From positions 21,569,928 to 21,633,927 of the forward strand of contig CM045989.1 in assembly GCA_025175895.1 (NCBI GenBank): a stretch of DNA of 64,000 bases. Reading direction: 5' to 3'. A program made the translations under genes and the position numbers. The notes beneath the pieces were generated by a model. The model worked only from the letters and a program-made list of their open reading frames with translations. It searched no databases and was not told where the DNA came from. This DNA is from Wurfbainia villosa (lineage: Eukaryota > Streptophyta > Magnoliopsida > Zingiberales > Zingiberaceae). Numbering within the stretch: the stretch's first letter is position 1; every line of letters begins with the position of its first letter. Shown one piece after another: positions 21,416 to 33,400 of the stretch.

Positions 21416-24400
21416 TGTCATGTCCCGAGACTATGCCGAGCCGAAAATAATCGGACAACATCTCCCCTGTACGTGATACAATTCCCTAAAATACATAAAT
21501 CCCTTCGACCACAATCACATAACATATATATGGACATAATCCATAAAACACAGTGGAAGATACTGACAGATAAATAAGATACAAAGACCCAACTATGCAC
21601 TCCAGAGTGACTTTGACACAACAAAAACTATAATGAAGACCACACCAAAGGTCAAATACATACAACACATCCGTAACCACAAATATGGAAACGATATAGG
21701 AGGAAATCCCAAAACAACAATCCACAGGAATACAACAATACGGAGTAAATATCAAACCCTTCGACGTGAGATGGGATCAACTGGCAGAGCTCCGAACATC
21801 CAAGGAATCTTCTACCTGTTACGTGGGCGACAGGAAACCCAGGGTCCGGAGTGGTGAGAATAAACTCAGGGGTAATATATAGAAAGTGCATGAACAACAT
21901 ATAGGAATATAGAGATCTACAAGTATACATGTGAAGATCTACAGGTATACAGAATAAGTCCAATAGACATACAGTCCTAAATATACTAACAAATAACCAC
22001 AGTATAGTCATACTAAAGGCACATGCTAAACTGATCAACTGAACATGAAGTAATGTACTAACGTACCTGACGGTCTGCAACACCATAAGCTATATCATCC
22101 TGAATAGGTATACAATAACATAACCCATATAACGTACAATGTCAATCTCATATCTGACCAACACTCAGACATATGAACAGTATATAATCACATGTAATAA
22201 TAACCCGGTCCATACTACACTATGACATGACACTAATCAAATGCATACAATAGTCTGGACCAACACATATATCATGCTCAACACACAGTAGTATAAAATA
22301 TGCAAATGACATGTATCATGATGTACAAACATATACAACAAACAAATGCAACATCTCACAGGCATATGTAAAACATATATCGAATACATGCATACATATA
22401 TATCAGCAATGCATATATATCTGCGGACCCATCCAACCATGACCCCAGTATGGTCTGGGTGGCACGACATGACAACTATCTCGACTCCAATCGCCACCAC
22501 TCTCGAGTGGTCGAGTTGGGTAGCATTAAATAGTAGCTAGCCGTCATAGAGCTATATGCTACTCACACAGGGGTCCCTGCTGCTAGCCAGTCCGTCCCTA
22601 CCAATGAGTAGACGAGCACCGCACCCAGGACAACTGCACACCACACGACCACTGTCTATAGTGGGTGAGTGCGCTAACTACCACTCCGTACAGTGGCTAA
22701 GTGCGGATCTCCAGCTACCACCATCCATAGTGGCCGAGAATGGCACACACAACAATGCTTTGCACTCAACCCTACTACCACTACCCCAAGTGGCCGAGGA
22801 GGCAGGATGACTAGCGATCCTCTCAACCACAAGGGAGACCTAATCGCCAGCATGCATGCAATGTAATGATGCATAACTCCATACATGTATCCTCGCAATA
22901 CTCCCTATCCCACGGGGAGTCCTGGTCAACCAAAAGTCAACTATGCAAGGACTACTAATCCACAAGACTCTCTCTCTATCACACAGAGAGTCATACACAT
23001 CTGACAGTCGACCATGCTAAGACCTCCAGTCGGTAGCGAGATATTGTCGACCATCCATTTAACCATATGCAGTCACACAATCCATAATGGATATATATTC
23101 ACGCTAGGACCTCTAGTTCTTAGCCACATACTGACAACCACACACTTATCTATGCACAAACAACTAGATCCACCATAGATGCACAACTAATAAGTGTGCG
23201 ATACAACCATCGACTCCATAATCTAATCCATCCCCTAACTCTAGTGATATTACACAGTAATCCAATCTGAGGTCACAAAGATAACCCTAACTACATGTAC
23301 TTACTGAACATCCATCAGCTAACACACAATAGGATTTGTAGTTCATATCCATGATAGATAATCAATGAAGTAACAGCAATATATCTCAAAGGTCAAGGCT
23401 AAGTACAAGCACATGATTAAATAAGAGTGGAGTCAAGGTAAAAGAATTCCGCATAAATCTAAATTCATGCACCAGAATTAGTCAAAACTACCTGACCAGG
23501 GTAGATATTACCTACCTGATATGTAATCCGTGCTATCTGTCTCCACGTCCATGTATCCATCACAATCAAAGTCCTGTAACAATATGATACAGTTAAGTAC
23601 CATCACACATCTAATGATCGAATCAAATCCTATATCAACCTTGTATCTCGATCAACAATTTTGATCTAGTTATCCAATTAACCTAATAAAGCCTTCACAT
23701 CTATCCTCATAATGCATCACAACTCACCTTGATTGATTTTACTCGCAAAACTTCTTTCCCCATTTTAGAGTACCTAATTTGCATCAAATAACCAAATTAA
23801 GGCAAAACATAACTCAGATCATTTTCTTCACCTAATTGCAGCTATACAACTATACCAATATTAAACACACTGCAAATCAAATCCCACGTTCCATAATACC
23901 TAGATCTACACTTACCTCATACTGTCGATACAAACCCAGCCTTCCTTAGCTCCACCTCGATCACACACACAAGGAAACCAAATCGATGATCCCAGCTGCT
24001 GACCGGAATGTCCTCACACTACTGGAAAAAAAGACATAAAACTCAATGTTGCTGTGACAACCCACAAATCTAGCTTACTAGCTGCTGTGAACAAAATCAC
24101 ACCAAGACCTACCTTGCAACATAGCTCACACCAATTCCCCTTCCAATATACTCTCCTAGCTACAGCAACAACCGGCGGAGGCAGCTCACCGGTGAGGCAA
24201 GCTATGGCAGAGCACTACAGTGACACTAAGAAGAGTTGCTAGTTGCACAACTCAGATCTAACTCGAGTAGTGAGGCAGGTGATGATGAAAGCATAAGGAA
24301 GAAGAAAGGAACCCAACAAGAACAGCTCACCGACGGGGCAGGCGACTATGCGATCCAGCAGTTGGCGATTTGGATCAGAAAAAGGAAGAAGCTGCTGGAG

Positions 24401-24956
24401 AGGCGCTGACGCATCCAGCTGCTGGGGTGCTCGACGAAGAGAAAGAAATGATAGAAAAAGAAAATCGGAGATAGAGAAATAGGGATCTGGTTCGAGGAAT
24501 GGCAGCAGCGAAATTGCATGGGATGGTGAGGAAGAATTCACGGTTGGAAATCGGTCGTGGCTGCCGCAGGCATCCGACGGAGATGGCAAACGCTTCGGCG
24601 ATGCTTGAGGGAAGGGGTGGAGTGGTGGAGAGCCCTTGGCAAGAAGGAGCAGCTCAGATCCGGAAAATGAGGAAGGAATCGGTGAGTCAGGATTTTGACG
24701 AAGAGAAAAGGGAGTTTGCGGTGATTGGGTTCAGGCGATTTTTAATTGTCTCCTTATGGTTCAGTTCAAGCTAGCCTAAATTGACCCAAATTGGTTGATC
24801 TAGCTCATGTTTAACCCAAAAATAACCCAAACACCCATTTAAGCTTAAATCTTCCTCGTATGGACTCCTTTTTGAATCCAAAAAATTTCTATGAACTCTC
24901 GAGAAATTATATAAGACAATTTCCCAATTAACAAGGTTCTTTTTTAATATCTTACA
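21416..24956 (-). repeat. LtrI: ~3.5-kb gypsy-type LTR, minus strand
   Basis: Read on the minus strand, it runs from TGTAAGATATT (24956) to GGGACATGACA (21416), with TG..CA ends and a primer site just beyond. The first 700 bases include a GC-richer 5'-leader-like part (24240-24770). The middle has a repeat of tccatagtggccgag-type units (22650-22800) and AT-rich stretches with catatgtat motifs. The flanking five bases (aaaat and cttaa) do not match, so it is not a clean solo LTR; the rest of the element is lost. Open frames inside it show no recognisable domain. Confidence 0.65.
22620..22800 (-). repeat. Degenerate ~45-bp repeat in LtrI
   Basis: Four diverged units on the plus strand read ccactgtctatagtggg, ccactccgtacagtggc, ccatccatagtggccgag and ccactaccccaagtggccga. 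Each forms a short inverted repeat around CCACT..AGTGG. Confidence 0.55.
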
Positions 24957-25376
24957 CTTAACAGGAAGTCCTAGTAGGTCGAGTTGACCGGATACTAGGC
25001 ATGAATCTTGACAGATCAGGAGGACCGGACACTAGGCATGAAGTCCAAATGGATCACGCAGACAGGACATTTGGCATGAAGACCGGTTGGATCAAGAGAC
25101 CAAAAAATCTGCAAAAAGTCCAACTGGGTCAAGCAAATAGGACAGCTAGTGGAAGCCCTGGTGGGTCAGATCACATGTCAAGAATGGTATGTCCGGCAGG
25201 TAGTCGGCAGGTAAGCCTCGAGTGAAGAGGTGAGTCGAGTCCTCTGTAGGGGAACAAAGCTCGGTGTCAATCCAACGAAAAGTCCGCGTGTGACTTAGTA
25301 GTTGAGATTGAAAAGTATTACTACTGCTATTATAATTCATGTTATATATTTTGTGCTAATCCTGTTTTGCAGGGAT

Positions 25377-25664
25377 CAGTCGACTGAAGGGATTCTAGTC
25401 GACTGAAGCCCAGTCGACTGAAGATGTATCAGTCGACTAGATACCTATTTGGCAGGATCAGCTGGTGATCGATCGAAGATCGTGTGATGCAGATGGAAAG
25501 GGCTTGAGTCGACTGAAGAGTTTGAGTCAACTGAAGTGGAAAATTTTTCGATGCGGAGCCGAGTGATGTGGAGTCGACTGAAGAGGATTTAGTTGACTAG
25601 AAGACCACGGATTCCATATCGACGGGTTGATGTGGAGTCGACTGGAAGACATTCCAGTCGACTA
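25377..25664. promoter_or_regulatory. GTCGAC palindrome train in SireC LTR
   Basis: Eight sites contain AGTCGACT (at 25377, 25396, 25411, 25430, 25506, 25571, 25634 and 25655). Two decayed sites follow the same form (25524, 25590). Neighbouring sites are mostly 15-21 bp apart. The last site ends ten bases before the TATA box. Confidence 0.8.
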
Positions 25665-25673
25665 AAAATAGTT

Positions 25674-25680
25674 TATAAAA
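25674..25680 (+). promoter_or_regulatory. TATA box of SireC LTR
   Basis: tataaaa in gtttataaaagttg, directly downstream of the palindrome train. Transcription is expected to start about 30 bases further on. Confidence 0.55.
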
Positions 25681-26247
25681 GTTGTGCTCGACCAGATCTC
25701 AGTATCAATTCAATCTACGTCGAAGTGCTTTCAAAATTTCCTCACGACCACAGGAGCTTCAACCATTTAGAAGAAATCTTCTCTGACACCACGTGCTGCA
25801 TCTTATACTACATTTTGTGTCGGTATAGAATAGTCGTTAATTCTTTTTATTTAGCTTATAAATGTAATTTTAAGAGAGAGTAGGTTGTTACTCTTCTCTC
25901 ATATTTGTAAAAAGCAAACACCCTTCCGAAGTCGAGAGTTCTTGAATCGGAGGGTATTATAGAGATTGCCCATCGAGGTAGCTCGTGGTAGAGCTACGGG
26001 CCTAGGAGTAGCAACCCGGTTTGGGTTATGAACCAAGTAAATTACTGTGTCGAACTTACTTAATTTCTGCTGCATATTCTGTTTAGAGAAATTTATAAAA
26101 TACCAAGATTCACCCCCCTCTCTCGATTTACTCGATCCTACACACCATAGCGATGTCCCTAGTGGTGAGTGACAAAATACAGTTCGCTATGACTCTATAC
26201 ATGACATATTCTTGTACTGTGAGTCTAGTGGAACTCGATCCTACAAT

Positions 26248-26259
26248 TGATATCAGAGC
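26248..26259 (+). other. SireC primer binding site
   Basis: tgatatcagagc follows the LTR end by two bases. One change (g to a) separates it from the tRNA-Met-type consensus. Confidence 0.75.
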
Positions 26260-26294
26260 AAGGAGTGCTCTAAGTTGGTGAAACCACCATCGTG

Positions 26295-26870
26295 AGCTTT
26301 AGATTAGTTTATAATATTTTTTATTGCATTAAATAATTTTTTTTATTACTTTAGATAATTTTTTATTTCATTAGAATAATTTTTATTGCTTAGAATAATT
26401 TTTATTGTTCTAGAATAATTTTTATTGTTTAGAATAATTTTTATTGCTCTAGAATAATTTTGTTGCTCCAGAATAATTTTTATTGCTCTGAATAATTTTT
26501 ATTTCTCTAGAATATTTTTTATTTCTCTAGAATAATTTTTATTGCTTAGTATAAATTTTATTGCTCTAGAATAAATTTTATTACTTTAGATAATTTTTTA
26601 TTTCAATAAAATAATTTTTATTGCATTAGAATAATTATTATTGTGTTAAAAAAATTTTTCTACATTTTAAAATTCACTAAAATAATTTTCTGCATATTAA
26701 AATTCACTAATTTAATTCTCTGCATTTTAAAATTCATTAAAATAATTCTTTGCATATTAAATTAATATTTACCATATTTAAATTAATTAAAATAGTTTTC
26801 TACATATTAGGATTTTCTGCATACTAGATTTATTTCAGTTAAGTTAATTTTTGTCCTTAGAAAATATTTC
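26295..26870 (+). repeat. AT-rich tandem repeat in SireC leader
   Basis: About twenty imperfect units of some 18-21 bp, built from agaataatttttattg and ctctagaataa, later grading into ttctgcatattaaaattca units. It lies between the primer site and the gag start and has no coding capacity. Confidence 0.8.
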
Positions 26871-26877
26871 ATTAATA

Positions 26878-27704
26878 ATGTCACACTTAGAGGGATACAA
26901 CACCGTTCGCCCTCCTCTCTTTAATGGAGAGGACTTTTCCTACTGGAAAAGGAGAATGAAGTGTTATCTGAAGACCGACCTAGAGGTCTGGTTTTCAATT
27001 AGGAAAGGGTTCACAGCTCCGGTAGACTACTCAGGGGAGTTGTTAGAACTAGAGAAATGGACCTCGGATATTAGGAAAAGAGCTCAAGTCGATTACAAGG
27101 CACTTAACACCTTGCAATGCGGACTTACTAAAGAAGAGCTAAATAGGGTAGGTTCATTTGAAAATTCTAAACAATTATGGGATAAATTAATTGAATTGCA
27201 TGAGGGTACAAATGACACTAGGATAGCTAAACGGGACAAGCTTTTAAATAAATTAATTAATTGTAAAATGAACAAAAATGAAAATGCTAGTCAACTTCAT
27301 ACTACGATTAAAGATATATTAAATGGATTACATTTAATAGGATATCAAATAGGGAATAGGGACTTAATTAGGTATACCCTTAAGGCATTTCTAAGAAATG
27401 CCTTATGGACATCGATTGTTGATGCCTATAAGGTATCTAGGGATCTCTCCACAATTAGGTTAGATGAACTATTTTGTGAACTTGAACTACACGAACAAGC
27501 TAACTCAGGCCAAATCGAGAATGATATAACTTTGATGGCAGGTTCAACTAAAAAGAAAAGAAAAGTGAAGGTTGAGTCCGAAGATGAGTCAGAGTCGAAA
27601 ACAAACGGAGAAGAGGAGATTGTAAATATGGTAAAAAAAATATTCAACCGAAAGAAGAGGTTTACAAAGAAAGACACCAAAAAGGTGGCCGACAACAAGC
27701 CGAG
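26878..27704 (+). pseudogene. SireC gag, N-terminal part (cut by CopB)
   Basis: The first true ATG is at 26878; the frame stays open for about 275 codons. The protein begins MSHLEGYNTVRPPLFNGEDF and continues YWKRRMKCYLKTDLEVW, the UBN2-type gag fold of SIRE-like copia elements. A basic and acidic hinge (KKKRKVKVESEDESES) follows. It ends in a Lys-rich part at the target duplication of CopB, and the zinc knuckle lies on the other side at 37310. Before CopB arrived this part had no stop or shift. Confidence 0.85.
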
Positions 27705-28890
27705 TGTTAGTAATATATGAGAGGTGTCCTAAGGCAATCGCCTAATGGTCGTACCATTTATTTGATAAATGAAGATTCACTATTTGAGTCTACATGTTTT
27801 CATGTATTTGATTAGATCTTAAACTCATTTACTGAATGTCCACGATATGATTCATAGCATGAGAGAATTTGTGATTGGATCACAACTAGTGAGTATCTCT
27901 AAATGTGTAATTGTGATATATCAGAATTATCCCTAGTCGATGAATTGATGGATATGGACACCATTGATTCTGTCGAGACTAGCATGAGGTATACTCTTTG
28001 GTATATCCAAGTAGCTGATTCTCACTGGCTAAAGACAATGTGATGTCCGGAGTTAATCATGGATGCTAGTTATGGTAACTAGTACATTGGAGTGACCAGC
28101 CGTAAGACTTCATATGGTTCTCAGCATATATAGATAAGTCAATAAAGTTCTTACTGTAGCTTAAGTGCGATGTTCCTTTGACTTGCGATATTCAAGTCAT
28201 CTTGATCATGAAGACTTATGCTTTGACATCTTAAGCAAGCATCTCTAAGGAGATGTGGACCCGGGATGATTGGGTATAAGTCGAAGTGATCGAAGGTGTT
28301 TGAATAGCCTATAAAGGATTCACCACTCCTTGCGAGGAGATGTATACCCATGGCCTCTCGTCGGATTGTTACTAAAGTCTTTGGCCAAAGCATTACATGT
28401 TTAGAGTAAGGTACTCTTCGATACATGTGTAGTAACTAGAATCCGTAGGACGAGGAAATGATACTTGGGCTAGGTGTGACGTAGTCATCCTAGTGGGGAC
28501 TGACACTATTGACCATGTCCTGAACCAAGTGGGTATAAGATGAGTGAAGGGAATGAGGCACAATTTATTCGAGCTGCTGAAGGGTTTCAGAAATAGTTCT
28601 GGATCAATCGTTGATCTTTTCGGTAAATTGGGGATCATGATATACTACTAGGTGCCACTCATGATCGTTCTATAATTAATGGTTAATTATAGACGGCCAA
28701 CATAAACCGAGAACCTATTTGGTCACACGCACAACAAGCGTAATATGAAGGATTTAAAACGAGCTTGAGAATGAGATTCTCAGACGGAGAGAAACTAGGT
28801 TTGGTGGGACCAAACAAGAAGCGAGCATGAAATCGTTTTAGTCGCAATAGAAGCGTGGATGGGTCGTGTCTTATAAAGACATGATGGACA

Positions 28891-29012
28891 AACCAAAATG
28901 GTTTGGTTCTAATCCAACGGAGGAGAATAAACCAAAGGGGTTTGGTTTGTTTTAAACGAATGAACCAAAGTTGGTTCGGTTCGTTTTAACTTAAAATAAA
29001 CCATCATGGTTT
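28891..29012. promoter_or_regulatory. Four successive AACCA/TGGTT palindromes in CopB U3
   Basis: aaccaaaatggtttggtt (28891-28908), aaaccaaaggggtttggttt (28929-28948), gaaccaaagttggttc (28962-28977) and aaaccatcatggttt (28998-29012). The second is a perfect inverted repeat with a four-base centre. They lie 80-200 bp upstream of the TATA box and recur in all CopB and CopH LTRs. Confidence 0.8.
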
Positions 29013-29065
29013 AGTTTATTTTAACTTAAATTAATGGAGCGGGTTAACGGGCCTTTGGTTATGAT

Positions 29066-29100
29066 CCAATAACCATTATGAGAATTTGTTCTCTATAAAA
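29066..29100 (+). promoter_or_regulatory. CCAAT and TATA boxes of CopB LTR
   Basis: ccaat at 29066-29070 and tataaaa at 29094-29100, 23 bp apart. The same pair is found at 36433 and 36461 in the 3' LTR. It is the probable RNA polymerase II promoter. Confidence 0.65.
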
Positions 29101-29923
29101 TAGGGCTTAAGGGTTTTTGTTAAACTCTAATTGAGGCAACCCTAGTTTTTGGCCGCCCACCCTCTCCCTCTAGTCGGCGCAACCCTATTGCCGCCGCCCA
29201 CCTCCTCCAACCGGCGACCAGCTGCTGCCGTCTTTTCCACTTGCCGGTGTCGAGCTGCTACCGGAGGAGCTCTGGTGATCATCCTTGGCTCCGACGACAA
29301 GGTGAGCACATTGCTTTCCTTATTTGGCCGGCGCAAGGTCTCCACCAAAGCTGTCCAGTTTTCTGGACAGCTTGTTTCCCTCTTGTCGGAGGGTCATTTG
29401 GACGACGTTTGGAGCTATGACAGTGCCTTCCTTACCGGGGATTCGATCTCCGGTAATCCTCATAGGTGGAGGACGAAGGATTTGTCAAACGGTTGACGAA
29501 TACCTCTCCGGAGAAGCGAGTTTTGAGGACTCATTTTGGAACCGAATTTGGATTCGGATCGTGATCTTCTCTCGATCACATCGTCTTCAACATGAGGCTA
29601 GTAACCAGTAAGAAGACAAGGCACGTGACTTGGTGAAGTCATCCTGAAGATACTCGGCGTGGATACGGATAGAGATGATTCTAGCAAGGATCGTTCCGGT
29701 TGATGTCTTTCCCGCTACACGTGATACGTAAGGTATACATAGTTAAATTTTCTTTTATTGCAAAATTTAAATTTACGGTTATGTCTACACATGTTGTACT
29801 ATGCATGCGTGGGATGTGTGTGTTGTAATAAATGTAGATTTATTATTTTTTCTTCTTCCGCTGTGCACATGTTTACGAAACATGTTCGAACACACACTCG
29901 TCGCGGTGCCGGAAATCCAACAG

Positions 29924-29936
29924 TGGTATCAGAGCC
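29924..29936 (+). other. CopB primer binding site
   Basis: tggtatcagagcc begins one base after the LTR end CCAACA. A perfect tRNA-Met-type match. Confidence 0.9.
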
Positions 29937-31206
29937 CAGGTTGTGTTTCGACATAATCATAAAATTGTTTTGCGATAGTCATAATGATATTTCTGAAAAT
30001 TTTCTACTTTTGAAAAGTTAGAAGTATTTATGGAAAATTTTCAATTTTGGAAAGTCTAGAAGTATTTATAAAAATCTTCCACTTTTGGAAAGTTGGAAGT
30101 ATTTATGGAAATTGATATTTTCCATAAATAAAATATTTGATTAGATTTTGAAAATTTGTTTCCTAATTTAATCATGATTTGATTTGGGAAATCAAATCTT
30201 AAAATATTTTATTTCCATAAGTAGTTTTGATGATTTAGGAAATTGGTTTCCTAAATTGACTTTCCTTAATCAACTATTTCGACAAATAAAATATGTGATT
30301 AGATTTGAAAATTTGTTTCCTAATTTAATCATGATTTGATTTGGAGAATAAAATCTTAAACATATTTTATTTCCATAAATAGTTATGACATATAAGGAAA
30401 TATTATACATGACATAATTGTATACCATGTAATTGCATTAGATGCATATCATTATGCCATGTGTGTCGTGACATGTAGATGTATGTCATGCCATATAGAT
30501 AATAGTTATTTGCATGCAAAGAGGATGAGACATAAAAACCCTAACTCAATATTAAAGCCTACACCTTCCATTAATATGGTTAGAACCAGAGTTCCGTTTC
30601 TTGTTCGGGTTGTTGGACTCTCTCTAAGCCCAGCTCGAACACGAACATGTTCAAACCATGGAATAGTTTAATACTAATATGGTAAGAGTCAGAGGTCAAT
30701 CGTTAGCTTTGGTTGTTGGACTCTTTCCAAACCGGGCTAATTGGTTGAATACGCTCTAACCATATTAAAACTATTTCTCGATTAATGGGTTGACTTTAAC
30801 CTGGAGCATCGGCTTGTTGGACTCTCTCCAAGGTCGATGTAAAGGGAGGTGAAGTTGGGTGTTATGCATATGATGCATACTTGTTAATGTGTTAACAACC
30901 CGATGTATGTGTGAACATTCATTTAGTTGATAGAACATTGTGATAGTTGCATATACGTGATATGCAATCGGTATAGTTGATACCTACCATCATAGTTATG
31001 AATGGCTTGTTGGACTCTCTCCAAGGTTGTTCATATCTATGATGGATATCAGCCTATTCGGAGATGGACCTACGATCTCCCGAAGTGATTTTTGGGGGTT
31101 TTTTGAAATTCAAAAAATGAATGGGATTTATAAATGTATATTGATGCATTTTAAAATCATTTTCTCATATATGCTCATTTTGTATTTCTAGGTTAATCGA
31201 TTGATC
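29937..31206 (+). other. CopB leader with repeated hairpins
   Basis: 1.27 kb without a credible gene. The first third (29990-30420) is AT-rich and built from recurring ggaaagttggaagtatttat and atttgtttcctaatttaatc segments. The second part holds four copies of the TTGGA-CTCTC-TCCAA hairpin motif, starting at 30613, 30716, 30827 and 31010. The first two have one or two changes. The CopH leader repeats the same layout. Confidence 0.7.
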
Positions 31207-32470
31207 ATGACGTCTTTGAATTTGTGCACTATTTTGGATTCAAACAAATTGACTGGGCCTAACTTCCTGGACTGGCTTAGAAACCTGAGAATTGTTCTCA
31301 AGGAGGAAAAACTAGCATATGTCCTTGAAAAGCCTCTTCCCAACCGTCCTAAGGACGATGCAACTCCAGACCAAATGTTGGTCTATCAGAAGCATGTGGC
31401 AGATTCTGAGCTGGCGAGTTGCATCATGCTAGCTGCGATGGTACCTGAGCTGTAAAAGCAGCATGAGCATATGGATGTTAATACTATGGTCTTCCATCTT
31501 CATGAGTTGTTTGATGAGCAAGCGAGATCCGAAAGGTTCGAAGTCTCCAGGCTCCTCTTCACCACGAAGATGCAAGAAGGTTCGTCTGTAGTGCAGTTTG
31601 TGCTAAAGATGAATGGGTACATCAAGCGGCTAGCCACCCTCGGGTTTGTGATGGATCATGAATTAAGTATTGACTTAATTCTGTATTGTTTGCCCAAGAG
31701 TTTCTCACAATTTGTGATGAACTATCGGATGAACAAATTAGAATCCACTATTCCTGAGCTCCTCAATATGATGAAGACTGTGGAGCCTTCTGTGAAGCAT
31801 GAGGAGAAGGCGGTTCTGTTAGTTGCTTCCTCAAAAAAAGGTTCTAAGAGGAAGGAAAAGGAACAGAAGAAAGGGAAGAACAAGAAGGCAAAGAAGGCAG
31901 AACCAACACAAAAGGGCACTTCCCATCATTGTGGCAAGGAAGCCCACTGGCGAAGAAACTGCAAGATTTATCTTGAGTCCATGAAGAAGAAGAAGGCATC
32001 TGATGCCCCATCCTCTTCAGGTATCTTCGTTATTGATTGTCATTCTATTTCCTTAGACACTTGGGTATTGGATACTGGGTGTGGCTCACATATATGTAAT
32101 GACATATAAGGGCTAAGTAATAGAAGAAGACTCGTCAGAGGGGAGTCAAATTTGCAAGTTGGCAATGGAGCAAAGGTTGCTGTGGTCGCCATCGGAACTT
32201 ATTTGTTGAAGCTCCCTAGTGGACTAGTCTTGGAACTGGACAATTGCTATTGTGTTCCTTCTGTAATAAAGAACATTGTTTCTATTTCCTGCTTAAATAG
32301 AAATGGTTTCCATTTGACGTTTAGTAACAATTGTTGTTATATAACTTTGAATGGTGTACTTTATGGAACTGGAACTTTGAGAAATGACATTTATACATTG
32401 ACGTATCCAGTGACATTTTCAATATCGAAGCGAGCAACAAGTGTGCTCGAAAGGATGATCAATTAGACTC
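31207..32470 (+). pseudogene. CopB gag and protease (broken)
   Basis: Starts at ATG 31207 with MTSLNLCTILDSNKLTGPNF. UBN2-type gag is interrupted by TAA at 31453 (CopH has CAA). The next open part runs from 31456 and ends in a Lys-rich tail. The zinc knuckle has lost its first cysteine (SHHCGKEAHWRRNC). Protease DTG is near 32072, followed by TAA at 32107. A one-base loss near 32402 shifts the frame before the pre-integrase region. Protein sequence otherwise tracks CopH closely. Confidence 0.87.
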
Positions 32471-33400
32471 CTACATGTGGCATTGTCGTCTTGGCCATGT
32501 AAGCAAGAAACGCATGTCCGAATTACATCGATGTGGAATTCTGGAATCGTTTGAATTGGATTCATACGATACATGCGAATCATGCTTAAAAGACAAGATG
32601 ACTAAGTTACCTTTTACAGGAAAAGGTGAACGAGTGGGAGAGTTGCTAGGTCTAGTACATACTGATGTATGTGGACCTATGTCAACTCAAGCTTTAGAAG
32701 GCTATAGCTACTTCATTACCTTCACTGATGATCACTCACGGTTTGGGTATGTGTTCTTGATGAAACACAAGTCTGATGTCTTTGAAAGGTTCAAAGAATT
32801 CAGAAATGAAGTAGAGAAACAACATGACAAGAGTATTAAAATACTTCGATCGGATCGAGGTGGTGAATACTTAAGTCAAGAGTTTCTTGATTATCTAAGA
32901 GACAATGGTATATTGTCTCAATGGACTCCGCCATATACACCACAGCATAATGGTGTATTTGAGAGGCGTAACCAGACCTTGTTATACATGGTAAGGTCAA
33001 TGATGAATCATGCGAATCTTCGCAAGTCATTTTGGGGCTATGCACTTCAGACAACTGTTTACTTGTTAAACAGAATGCCAACCAAGGTAATCTCTACTAC
33101 TCCATATGAGATATGGAATAGTAAGAAACCTCATGTATCTTACTTGAAGATATGGGGTTGTCCTGCTTATGTGAAGCGGATCAGACGTATAAATTGATGC
33201 TAAGTCCGATAAATGTCTATTTATTGGATACCCTAAGGAAACAAGGGGTTACCAATTCTATCATCCTGTGGAACAAAAGGTGTTTGTTTCAAGGCATGCT
33301 GTGTTTCTAGAGAAAGAGTTTCTCTTGCAAGAAAACAGTGGGAGTGTCGTCGATCTTAAGGAGGCTCGAGAGACTCAAATAGACATTGATGAGATACCTG
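32471..33400 (+). pseudogene. CopB integrase (broken)
   Basis: The pre-integrase zinc region (WHCRLGHVSKKRMSELHRCG and CESC) and the integrase core read openly to 33197. The triad is present: HTDVCGPM, RSDRGGEYLS and NGVFERRN. The residue before Glu is Phe in place of Ser. An indel near 33178 shifts the frame in the C-terminal region (CopH reads on). Confidence 0.87.

Larger units (their letters stand above)
24957..26245 (+). repeat. SireC 5' LTR (left end truncated)
   Basis: The right end is ctcgatcctaca, next to the primer site. The closing segment ttcacccccctct resembles that of TrgD, placing them in related LTR groups. The left part carries minisatellite units, the centre a GTCGAC palindrome train (25377-25664) and a TATA box (25674). 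The phrase ctcgatcctaca occurs twice, 103 bp apart (26131 and 26234), suggesting a short internal duplication or insertion at the LTR end. No TG start is present. Confidence 0.65.
27705..29922 (+). repeat. CopB 5' LTR
   Basis: 2218 bp, from TGTTAGTAATATATGAG to GGAAATCCAACA. U3 carries four AACCA/TGGTT palindromes (28891-29012), a CCAAT box and a TATA box (29094). The downstream region is rich in ccgccgcc/ccggcg before the LTR end. Near-identical in layout to the 3' copy and both CopH LTRs. Open frames at 29149-29611 recur in all four LTRs and are not genes. Confidence 0.95.

Noticed and set aside
24239..24774. GC-richer segment with open frames on both strands that could be a captured gene
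   Set aside because: The frames (116 and 91 residues) are low-complexity, show no domain, and lie where the transcribed leader part of LtrI is expected.
21416..24956. LtrI as a solo LTR
   Set aside because: The flanking pentamers aaaat and cttaa do not match and a primer site remains next to one end, so it is better read as a 5' LTR of a truncated element.
29142..29611. Conserved open frames recurring at 36537-37098, 54871-55493 and 62298-62952
   Set aside because: They recur because they are in four copies of the same LTR; lengths and frames differ among copies and overlap LTR promoter and R regions.
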